Shown here: positions 1 through 6,354 of the stretch, piece by piece
Layout: each line of letters begins with the position of its first letter
How positions within the stretch are numbered: position 1 is the first letter of the stretch
Notes under the pieces: generated by a model
What the model was told of the DNA's origin: nothing
The model's input: the letters and a program-made list of their open reading frames with translations, nothing else
Databases searched by the model: none
Translations under genes and position numbers: made by a program
Assembly: GCA_030624355.1 (NCBI GenBank)
Contig: JAUXKG010000158.1
Location: forward strand, 1-6,354
Origin: Acidobacteriota bacterium
Lineage (GTDB): Bacteria; Acidobacteriota; UBA6911; RPQK01; JADFOI01
Direction: 5' to 3'
DNA length: 6,354 nucleotides

Positions 1-1
1 A

Positions 2-1153
2 TATACTCAGATCCCGGGAATTGTGGAAGAAGACGGTCGTCCCACGGGTCACATCATTGGCACGCCGTTCTGGCTGATCAGAAGCGAGATACTGCCACAG
101 GTGCCTCACGAAGCCTTGGCTCCGATCTACAAAAAGAATCTGGAAATGACCCTGGCTCCGGTTGGCATCACAACATTTTCCACGCGGCTGGCTCCCAATG
201 AGGTTCGCGCCTACCGATTGTTGGATCAAGGGGGAGAAATGCCGCTCAGACTGGCTTTTGGGCACGAGGTGGGGCGATGGAATCCCCAATTCGAGCGGGA
301 TATGAGGCGCGTGATGACGGACATCATGGGCTATGGAACCGATATGGTCTGGCTCAACTCAATCTCTATCGGGATCCCCGATGTGGCGCCCACCAGAGGT
401 GGAGAAGTGTGTTCACAATACCCGAAAATAAGAATGATGCCGACGGATAGCTTTCCGCAGGGGCATTGTCTCTGGGATGAACCGGGAGATCCAACCAGAG
501 CAACGATCGGCTTAATTAACGGGTATGGCTATCGGGTGGCGAACACCCACACCTACGGAGACCTGGGGCTGCAAATGGCGGTGGAAACCTTGGAAGAGGC
601 CGCCCGCGACAGGCCAATCCATATCTACACGGCTTTGGATCACAGTCAGTTGTTTAATCCCACGGTCATAGAGAAATCGGGCCGTCTGAAAATGATCTGG
701 AGTGTTTCGGCCAGCCAATTGATGGGTGAGCGCAGTGAGGCGGTGGAAACGACCTACGGCCGGGAAGTGGCCGACCGGATGTTGGCTCCAGTAAAGAGCC
801 TGCTGGAGGCTGGAGCTCTGGTCTCATAGGAAGGTGAATCTCGTGGAGAAAATCCGTTTTACGCTTTCCGGACTTTCGTAACCAGAATGACCGACCGTGG
901 CTATAGCTTGGGATTACGGGAAGCGGTGGACCGCAAGACGGCACTGCGGATTATGACCATCAATGGAGCCAAGTATGTTTTGAAAGAGGACCAGTTGGGA
1001 TCCATTGAAGCGGGTAAATTGGCAGATTTGGTGATCTTAGACCGAAACCCGCTGGATCCGGGAGTCAGCGATCAGGAACTCTCAGAGATCCAGGTCTTGA
1101 TGACGCTGGTGGGAGGAAAGGCTGTTTATCAGGACGCAAGTCTAGGCCGCTAA
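2..1153 (+). pseudogene. YtcJ-like amidohydrolase (Amidohydro_3), 5' partial, interrupted by in-frame TAG
   Basis: C-terminal ~383 codons of a metal-dependent hydrolase of the amidohydrolase superfamily, cut by the left window edge, so the N-terminal HxH motif is not visible. The frame is open from position 2 to a TAG at 827-829 (codon 276). It then continues in the same frame, without further stops, to TAA at 1151-1153. Before the TAG are barrel motifs of the family: THTYGD near codons 182-187 (the usual H..GD strand) and ALDHSQL near 211-217 (the usual DH or EH strand), followed by WSVSASQLM. After the TAG are ENPFYAFRTFVTR, DRKTALRIMTINGA, LGSIEAGKLADLVILDR and VLMTLVGGKAVY, the standard C-terminal barrel and beta-sandwich signatures. 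Homology on both sides means this is one gene with a nonsense codon, not two genes; the downstream ATG at 887 has no Shine-Dalgarno sequence. The truncated product would lack the last metal-ligand strand. Substrate unknown. Sequencing error or suppression cannot be excluded. Confidence 0.8.
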
Positions 1154-1179
1154 GGCTGTGATGGGCAACTGGGCCTAGA
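1141..1179. terminator. Inverted repeat spanning the convergent stop codons, possible bidirectional terminator
   Basis: TCTAGGCC at 1141-1148 is perfectly complementary to GGCCTAGA at 1172-1179, with a 23-nt loop. The structure spans the TAA of the plus-strand amidohydrolase (1151-1153) and the TAG of the minus-strand barrel gene (1177-1175), where transcription from both sides must end. There is no T-tract after either arm and the loop is long, so it is not a classical intrinsic terminator. Treat it as a weak candidate only. Confidence 0.25.
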
Positions 1180-3442
1180 ACTCAAAGGAATAGGTCCACT
1201 TGACCAGCAAGGATTGATCGGCCTGAGTTCCACCCACCCTGTTGAGCGTGCGGCCGTTATCATAGACGATAAAGAGGTCGTCACCGGGTCGGAAAATGTA
1301 ATTGAGCCGGAAGCGAAACTTCAAGAAATCGGCCAGGCGGTCATACTGAACCGTGGTGCTGGCCAGCCATTGAGTATTAAAGGAATAATTGATTCGGGTA
1401 TTGACGATGCTGGCCGTGAATTTACCCTTGGGCAGGTTTACTCTTTCCAGAGCATATTCAAGGTCCAGCACCCAATGGTCTGTTAACTTCAGCTGGGGCC
1501 TAATGTTCACTTCAGAACGATTTCCCTTGAAGAAATCCCACTCCCTGACCAATTGAAACAGGGGTCGTCCCATGCAAGGGCTGCGCATCTGCGGTCCGGA
1601 AACCCATCGCCCCGGGTTGCCACGGAAAGTCAGTTGAAGGAGACGGTTCTGATAATCTCCACGAGGGATGATCACATTGGACTCGATTTCGAACGGCTCA
1701 AACAGTCTTTCAAAAGTTTCCTGATAACGGATTCCCAGGCAATCGTCACTCTGAAGATTCACTTCAGCACCAAACTGGTTCAGCCGGGTCTCCAGCGACT
1801 CCTTTTCGTGGTTGACGATGTACTCCTGGCGGCTGCTAAAGAACAGTTGCCGGATCCATTGAAGGTTGGGGCGCGGTCTCAGCAAAGCCTCGAAAATCGT
1901 CTTGTTTTGATTCCCTCTGGGCATCCATCCGATTTGAGGGTCAAACTGATCTTGAATCTGCAAGTATTCCAGTCGAGCGGAGACAAAGTCCTGCTCCCAT
2001 GCACCGCGTGCATAATGGGCCCAGTTGCTTTGGTCCACTCCCGGCTCCCCACTTCTGGCCAGGAAGCCTTGTAGGCTCAGGTTTTCAAGAAAGACAACTC
2101 TTGCGTCCACCCCAAAGACTCTATTCCAGGCTCCCCCTCCGCTGGGATGCCTATTGGTGAAAATAGCACCGATGAAAGACCGCTCCAGCAGATCGCGTTT
2201 GACCCGGAACACAGCAAAATTGGTGGCGGGCTCACCCAGCGCTGATTCTGTATGCATATCCAAGATACCGAAAGTGAATTTGTCGACCTTGCCGCTCACC
2301 TTTCCGCCGCCCACAATGGGGATGGGTTCACGACTGTCGGAGAGTCCAATGCGGCGACTGAAAAATAGTTCCAGATCACTCCGCCGTCTTGGTCCTGGTG
2401 CTGTCCCAAAGTCAAAGTTCCCGGCTCCTTCCAGGAAGAACTCTCGTCTTTCCTCGAAAAATAACGGAAACCGAGTGATATTAATCTTCACATCGTCCAC
2501 TTCGGTTTGGGCAAAGTCGGTATTGTAAGTGAGATCCAGCGTCATGCTCGGTGTGACCCGATACTTGAGGTCCTCGAGCCCAAAGTTGAATTGGCCATCC
2601 CCGGTGGTGAGTGAATCACGGGTCGCCCAGGAAGCCCCGGCCAGAAGATAGGGTTTCACTCGAAAGAGCTCACGGGTCTGGATGTCCCCGAGTCCCTCTA
2701 GATGACCCGCCTGGGAGACCTGCTCGAACTGAAAGTCCCGCCTATAATTAGCCCAGAAGACGACTTCGTTTTTCCTGCGAATGATTCGGCGCACGTCCAA
2801 ACCCCAGGTTTCGGCTCCCGCTTTGCGGCTGAGAATGCTAAAGGGAATTCTCATTTCCAGGGACCAGCCGGGTGTGGGGGATTCGGAAATTCGCGAGGCA
2901 ACATCCCATTTTTCGTCCCAGGCTTCATGGGACTTGTCGCTCACCTCTTCAGTGACGAGAGCATCGTGCTGGGTGCCCAGAGCGTTGGTGGTGAAGAGGA
3001 AGGCGTTGCGATGATCGTGAAAGGTGTCCAGGACAATGGAAATGGAATCATCCTTGGTCAGGTCCTGATCTCGACGTCTCTCGGTGGCAATGATTTGGCT
3101 GGGCTCTGAATCGCTGCACAGGATTCCAAAGTAAATGGCCTCTTCGTCATAGAGGACCCTGACTTCTGTCTCTTCCGTGGCCGGTTGCCCTTCATTCGGC
3201 TCTTTCTGAAAGAAATCGCTAAATGAAGGCGCCCTCTTCCAGGCCTCTTCGCTGAGTCGCCCGTCCAGGACAATTCCCTCCTCAGTCCAGACAGCGCGAG
3301 CGACTTTGTCGCTGGAAGGAGTGTCCTGCCCCAGCAGAGGGAGGTTAGCCAAGCACACCAGGGCGCTCAGCAAGATTTTTAAATGCTGAGGAAATTTATG
3401 TGGTGAAGGCTGCCAGGAGTTATTCGAAAGTGGTGACTTCAC
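1175..3442 (-). CDS. Exported CBM9-like / DUF5916 outer-membrane beta-barrel protein
   Basis: 755-residue protein of the 'carbohydrate binding family 9 domain-containing' / DUF5916 family, of typical length. Residues 1-22 are a long polar n-region with basic residues. A hydrophobic stretch, LKILLSALVCLANLPLL (21-37), ends near LLGQ and looks like a Sec signal peptide. Residues ~50-205 are the CBM9-like beta-sandwich (VLDGRLSEEAW at 58-68, DDSISIVLDTFHDHRNAFLF at 131-150, GWSLEMRIPFS at 192-202). From ~255 on is the DUF5916 barrel, with the hallmark FPLFFEERREFFLEGAGNFDFG at 325-346 and LFFSRRIGL at 359-367. The protein ends in WTYSFEF, with the terminal Phe expected of an outer-membrane barrel. 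The start is GTG; a TGA lies two codons upstream, so no earlier start exists. There is no clear Shine-Dalgarno sequence, and the 23-nt overlap with the preceding amidohydrolase suggests translational coupling. The family's biochemical role is not established; binding of a ligand at the outer membrane is inference. Confidence 0.88.
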   Translation of the reverse strand: MKSPLSNNSWQPSPHKFPQHLKILLSALVCLANLPLLGQDTPSSDKVARAVWTEEGIVLDGRLSEEAWKRAPSFSDFFQKEPNEGQPATEETEVRVLYDEEAIYFGILCSDSEPSQIIATERRRDQDLTKDDSISIVLDTFHDHRNAFLFTTNALGTQHDALVTEEVSDKSHEAWDEKWDVASRISESPTPGWSLEMRIPFSILSRKAGAETWGLDVRRIIRRKNEVVFWANYRRDFQFEQVSQAGHLEGLGDIQTRELFRVKPYLLAGASWATRDSLTTGDGQFNFGLEDLKYRVTPSMTLDLTYNTDFAQTEVDDVKINITRFPLFFEERREFFLEGAGNFDFGTAPGPRRRSDLELFFSRRIGLSDSREPIPIVGGGKVSGKVDKFTFGILDMHTESALGEPATNFAVFRVKRDLLERSFIGAIFTNRHPSGGGAWNRVFGVDARVVFLENLSLQGFLARSGEPGVDQSNWAHYARGAWEQDFVSARLEYLQIQDQFDPQIGWMPRGNQNKTIFEALLRPRPNLQWIRQLFFSSRQEYIVNHEKESLETRLNQFGAEVNLQSDDCLGIRYQETFERLFEPFEIESNVIIPRGDYQNRLLQLTFRGNPGRWVSGPQMRSPCMGRPLFQLVREWDFFKGNRSEVNIRPQLKLTDHWVLDLEYALERVNLPKGKFTASIVNTRINYSFNTQWLASTTVQYDRLADFLKFRFRLNYIFRPGDDLFIVYDNGRTLNRVGGTQADQSLLVKWTYSFEF

Positions 3443-5169
3443 GAATCAGCTTATAACGTTGACTGGTACAGGGCTGCGGATTGTCTGTTTCAAAGACTAC
3501 TTGCCCCCCCACCAGTACCATTGAGACAGTGAGCTTGTCAATCTGGTCCTCAGGAATGGTCATATAGTTACCATTGATCACGGCAAGATCTGCCAGCTTT
3601 CCAACTTCGATCGTTCCCAGCCGATCCTGCTCACCAAAATAGCCAGCTGCATAGTTGGTGTGCATTTGCAGGGCTTCTTCCCGCGTGACTTTTTCCTCCG
3701 GGCCCCACACCCGGCCCTCTTGATCGTCTTTGCGAGTGACATGTCTTTGGATGTTCCAAAACGGGCAGGCTGAACTGACCTCGGCGGCCAGCTTGATTCC
3801 GGCATCGATGAAGCTGCGGGCACGTGCCATCTGGGCCACCGCATCGGGTCCATACATGTAAGCCAGATTTTTGACCGGAACAAAGGTATGCCAGGCGGCC
3901 ACGCTGGGTACGATTCCAAGCTCCTTCATTCTTTGGATCTCTGCGGGGCGGATCATAGTGAGGTGATCGAGTCGGATGCTTTGATTCCGGCTGGGCACGA
4001 TCCGAGCCGCTGTTGCCTTTTCGTAATCACTCAGCACCTCGGCTGTGGCGCGGTCCCCTTCACTGTGGATCCCCACCACATTCCAGCCGTACTTGATTGC
4101 TTCGAACATGGTCTTGCGAGAGCCTGACCAGGAATCTGTGGAACCAAAGGGGTTGTCTTTGTCCCGAAGGGGGTTGAGGCGCAACTTAGGGCTAAAAGTG
4201 AATAAGCCTCCGGTTCCCCCAAAACTATCAGCCGATCCGGCGGCAATCCCAGAGATGCGAAGCATGTCGTCGCCGATACCCGTCAGATTTCCAATGTTCT
4301 TAAAAAAATCTTCGTTGCCCCGAAAACCGGTGAAGGCCACTCTCCACCTCAACTTCCGTTCATCGGCAGCCCAGACCTCGCGCAGCGCCGTTAAGCCGTC
4401 TGCGTTGATCCTGGTATGGATCGTGGTCATCCCCAGAGAGATCACGCCATCGATGACCTTCCTTAAGCTATCGATCTTCTCCTCGATGGGCTCCACCCAG
4501 CCAATCTGCACGCCCACATAGCGAGCCGCCTGGCCCGACACTTCTCCGTTGGGTTGGCCGCTTTGGGGATCCTTACCGATCCCTTCCAGATCCTCAGCCA
4601 GATTCAGGCTTTGAAAAGCCAGGCTATTGAGGACATAGTATCCTCCCGTATGAGACCCAACCGCGAGTGGATGGCGGGGGGCAATGGCGTCCAGCTGTGC
4701 TTTGCTTAATTTCCCTCGAATCCTTCCCTGCACCACACTATTGAACCAACGAACCACCCATTGCCCTTCCGGGACGGCGGGAACTTGTTCTTTGAGGCCT
4801 TCCAGAACCTCCTGGTCATTCCTCCACCACTGGATAGGTCTGACGGCGTTATCGGCCAGGTGAAGGTGGGTGTTGATGATCCCTGGGATGGCGGTTTGAC
4901 CGCCCAGATCGATCACCTTTGTGTCAGGCCCGATGAGCGGCCGAATGGCGGAGTTGGCACCCACGGCCAGGAATTTCCCGTCCCGAATGGCCACGGCTTC
5001 GGCAACGGTAAAGAGATCATCTGCAGTTAAGACTTGCCCATCGAGCAGAACCAGATCAGGATAATGAAGAAGCTGAGGCGGTATATTTTGGGGCCCCCAG
5101 AGAAAAGGCGGGCCATAAAAGCGAAAACAGCACCCAGGCACACAAATATCCTCTCGTTTCTGGCCTCAT
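3420..5169 (-). CDS. Exported YtcJ-like amidohydrolase (Amidohydro_3) with an N-terminal frameshift
   Basis: Metal-dependent hydrolase acting on an unidentified amide, ester or related bond. The uninterrupted frame runs from GTG 5141 to TAA 3420 (573 codons). Its numbering gives: N-terminal sandwich strands PDLVLLDGQVLTADD (28-42); the metal-binding HxH in NTHLHLAD (H92, H94); GIHSEGDRA (H359); RLDHLTMIRP (H393); a likely acidic ligand E454 in AAEVSSACPFW; the C-terminal EALQMHTNYAAG (489-500), LGTIEVGKLADLAV (508-521) and MVLVGGQVVFE (541-551). This covers the complete family fold. The GTG-derived N-terminus (CCFRFYGPPFLWG) is neither a signal peptide nor family-like. The better start is ATG 5169, overlapping the receptor stop as ATGA and preceded by a good Shine-Dalgarno sequence. 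It opens a signal peptide in another frame, so one +1 shift within 5056-5100 is needed to give a 582-residue precursor. If the shift is a real mutation, export is lost and only a cytoplasmic product from GTG 5141 (weak AGAGG at 5154-5150) could form. Confidence 0.87.
5056..5169 (-). CDS. Signal-peptide fragment: true 5' end of the exported amidohydrolase, out of frame
   Basis: A 37-codon reading frame from ATG 5169 to TGA 5058-5056, too short for usual ORF calling. It reads MRPETRGYLCAWVLFSLLWP, then AFSLGAPKYTASASSLS. That is a basic n-region (R2, R6), an uninterrupted hydrophobic h-region (about residues 9-22) and a small-residue c-region with plausible cleavage after AFS or SLG. The ATG shares bases with the upstream receptor TGA (ATGA), typical of coupled genes, and a Shine-Dalgarno sequence lies 7 nt before it. 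The frame then stops, while the enzyme's frame, offset by +1, carries the conserved PDLVLLDG strand. It is not a separate gene. It is the lost leader of the amidohydrolase, disconnected by an indel or by a sequencing error. Confidence 0.75.
   Translation of the reverse strand: MRPETRGYLCAWVLFSLLWPAFSLGAPKYTASASSLS
5086..5098 (-). other. Homopolymer cluster, most likely site of the +1 frameshift
   Basis: On the coding (minus) strand this reads G5, C4, A4 in direct succession, immediately after the signal-peptide codons TCT-CTG. Removing one G joins the leader frame to the enzyme frame as FSLGPQNIPPQLLHYPDLVL. Such runs are favoured sites both for replication slippage and for sequencing indels. 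The shift could also lie anywhere down to the TGA at 5058-5056. Confidence 0.6.
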
Positions 5170-6354
5170 TCTGTGTCTCCCCCTAATGAGCCAGGATAGA
5201 AGAGCAATTTCAATCCAAACTGAATCTGTCGTGAGTCGGCAATGGTCTCTCGGATGGTGCCAATGCTGCCCACGAGAGTCCCATCGTCGTCGTCAAAGAT
5301 GTCCGAGTCGGGAAACCCCAAACTGGTTTGGTTGAACAGGTTGAAAACCTCAGCCCGAAACTCAAGCGCAACATCCTCCGTGAGAGTACTTTGCTTGCTC
5401 AAGGAGAAATCGAAATTGAGATAGTCTGGCCCGATAGCGGTATTTCTGCCCAGATCTCCCAGGAACCCCTCCTCCTGCAGCACAAATGCGCAGGGGTCAA
5501 AATACAGATTCCGACCTCCCAACTTTCTACCCGCCTCGATGACCGTGTCTCCGCTTGTGCAGCCGGCTGTCACGCCCTCCGTCGGGTTGTTGCTAAACCC
5601 CGGAATCAGGTTGGGCCGATCGACGCCATCACTCGTTAGGCTGAGGCTGTGGTTAAAGCCAATCCTCATGGACAAAGGACTTCCGGAAGCCAGGGTCCAG
5701 ATGCCGTTCAATTTCCAACCTCCCAAAATAGCATCCACAGGACCGGATGAATTGGCTCCCCACCGCTGTGTCCGGCCGAAGGGGATGTCAGCAGAGAAGT
5801 TGAAGGAAAAATTGTGACGGATATCGAATGAACTGAAACCCCTGTCAAAATCTCGGAAAAAGGGTTGGCTGGCATCAATCGAGGCGCCTTGGGCTTCGAA
5901 GCTATTGGTGATGCCGGAGGAATCGTCCAGGCCTTTACTGAAAGTATAAGAACTCTGGAATTGTAATCCTTGGCTGAATCGTTTGCTGACCCCAAAAATC
6001 AAACTGTGATAAGACGAGGTGCCGTCGTAGAGTGATGTTCGGGCCTCACCGACCAGGGGATTTATCCTTTCGCTGTTTTTATCAAACTTCAGCCGCCCAT
6101 CGGGTTGTATTTCTGACTCCCTTACGTTTAGCTCCGCCGTTCTGGGCATGTGGACTCCCTGGTTGCCCATGTAGCCGAGGGTCACAACTCCGTCGCTGAA
6201 CAATTCTCTTTGCAGGGACAGACTGTATTGAAGGGAGTAGGGAGTCTGGGTGATGTGAATGGGTCTAAAGTTCCCAGGCACATTCGGAACGTCTATACCC
6301 GGCCGGTCCAGGAGAGGTTGGCCAGGGAGCAGCAGCTGCAAGTCATCAGGGAAG
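5166..6354 (-). CDS. TonB-dependent receptor, Oar-like (carboxypeptidase regulatory-like domain family), C-terminal part
   Basis: The last 395 residues of an outer-membrane TonB-dependent transporter; the frame is open at the right window edge, so the signal peptide, regulatory-like domain, plug and early barrel strands are outside. Numbering from the TTG at 6341, the visible barrel shows family landmarks: TPYSLQYSLSLQRELFSDGV (33-52), LGYMGNQGVHM (55-65), SYTFSKGLDDSSG (131-143), SSFDIRHNFSFNFSADIPFG (170-189), GGWKLNGIWTLASGSPLS (207-224), RPNLIPG (242-248), FDPCAFVLQEEGFLGDLGRN (281-300), EFRAEVFNLFNQTSLGFP (327-344) and RQIQFGLKLLF (371-381). Cys261 and Cys284 flank one extracellular-loop region and may pair. 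After the expected terminal barrel strand KLLF there are ten extra residues, YPGSLGGDTE, and the stop overlaps the amidohydrolase ATG. It is first in the visible operon and presumably imports the substrate. Which substrate cannot be told from the barrel alone. Confidence 0.88.
   Translation of the reverse strand, partial: FPDDLQLLLPGQPLLDRPGIDVPNVPGNFRPIHITQTPYSLQYSLSLQRELFSDGVVTLGYMGNQGVHMPRTAELNVRESEIQPDGRLKFDKNSERINPLVGEARTSLYDGTSSYHSLIFGVSKRFSQGLQFQSSYTFSKGLDDSSGITNSFEAQGASIDASQPFFRDFDRGFSSFDIRHNFSFNFSADIPFGRTQRWGANSSGPVDAILGGWKLNGIWTLASGSPLSMRIGFNHSLSLTSDGVDRPNLIPGFSNNPTEGVTAGCTSGDTVIEAGRKLGGRNLYFDPCAFVLQEEGFLGDLGRNTAIGPDYLNFDFSLSKQSTLTEDVALEFRAEVFNLFNQTSLGFPDSDIFDDDDGTLVGSIGTIRETIADSRQIQFGLKLLFYPGSLGGDTE
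5177..5184 (-). promoter_or_regulatory. Shine-Dalgarno sequence that decides the ATG 5169 start
   Basis: The coding strand reads AGGGGGAG, then the 7-nt spacer ACACAGA, then ATG. The GGAG core and its spacing are near ideal. The site lies inside the last codons of the receptor gene, so the two genes are probably translationally coupled. It supports ATG 5169 over GTG 5141, which has only a weaker AGAGG eight bases upstream. Confidence 0.65.

Noticed and set aside
887..1153. Separate 88-residue gene on the plus strand
   Set aside because: It is in the same frame as the preceding ORF, encodes the C-terminal part of the same amidohydrolase, and homology extends upstream of its ATG to the TAG; no Shine-Dalgarno sequence precedes it.
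1553..2074. 173-residue plus-strand ORF (and the ORFs at 1214-1486, 2025-2528, 2702-3109 and 2781-3014)
   Set aside because: They lie wholly antisense to the well-supported CBM9/DUF5916 gene, lack recognisable motifs and have low-quality composition; they are shadows.
3504..3510. Run of seven C (G7 on the coding strand) near the 3' end of the amidohydrolase, as a second frameshift
   Set aside because: The frame reads correctly through it as VLVGGQVVFE, the expected family C-terminal motif, so the run is intact.
4045..4521. 158-residue plus-strand ORF and other ORFs opposite the minus-strand amidohydrolase or receptor
   Set aside because: Antisense shadows of conserved enzyme or barrel sequence, with no domain signature of their own.
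5086..5095. C-CCA-AAA heptamer in the leader frame as a programmed -1 frameshift site
   Set aside because: The heptamer is in the right phase for -1 slippage, but the enzyme lies in the +1 frame; a -1 shift leads to another short frame that ends soon after.
1..6354. tRNA or rRNA genes, insertion sequences, CRISPR arrays, riboswitches or promoters
   Set aside because: The window is almost entirely coding, with gaps of 21 nt or less; I saw no repeat arrays, transposase motifs or convincing promoter region.

Overview
The window looks like a piece of a Gram-negative chromosome, probably from an Acidobacteriota member. The main clue is the right-hand gene. It is the C-terminal half of a large Oar-like (carboxypeptidase-regulatory-domain type) TonB-dependent receptor, of the kind that is greatly expanded in that phylum. 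It sits beside a CBM9-like/DUF5916 outer-membrane barrel protein and two YtcJ-like amidohydrolases. The phylum is an inference from family content; there is no rRNA or other marker gene here.

Layout: positions 2-1153 on the plus strand hold the C-terminal ~383 codons of an amidohydrolase that enters from the left edge. It is interrupted by one in-frame amber codon at 827-829, and the reading frame continues with clear homology on both sides. Convergent to it, on the minus strand and separated by only 21 nt, is a tight cluster read right to left. First is the C-terminus of the TonB-dependent receptor (6354-5166), then a second amidohydrolase (5169-3420), then the CBM9/DUF5916 barrel protein (3442-1175). 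The receptor stop overlaps an ATG as ATGA, and the amidohydrolase overlaps the barrel gene by 23 nt, so the three are almost certainly co-transcribed and translationally coupled. The promoter must lie beyond the right edge. Coding density is close to 100 percent. I see no RNA gene, mobile element, CRISPR array or gene-free stretch above 300 nt.

The main non-obvious result concerns the second amidohydrolase. The simple ORF starts at a GTG (5141) and has an odd N-terminus. A well-placed ATG at 5169, with a good Shine-Dalgarno sequence and the ATGA overlap, opens a different frame that encodes a textbook Sec signal peptide and then hits TGA at 5058-5056. One +1 shift inside 5056-5100, most simply at the G5/C4/A4 homopolymer cluster at 5086-5098, joins this signal peptide to the enzyme body and gives a 582-residue exported protein. 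The gene is therefore frameshifted, mis-sequenced, or (least likely) recoded.

Working model: the receptor imports a substrate across the outer membrane, the exported amidohydrolase hydrolyses an amide or related bond in the periplasm, and the DUF5916 protein is a further outer-membrane component. The second amidohydrolase (plus strand) is a distant paralogue. Both enzymes appear to carry Glu where the family usually has the metal-binding Asp. Both carry a lesion, while the barrel genes are intact.
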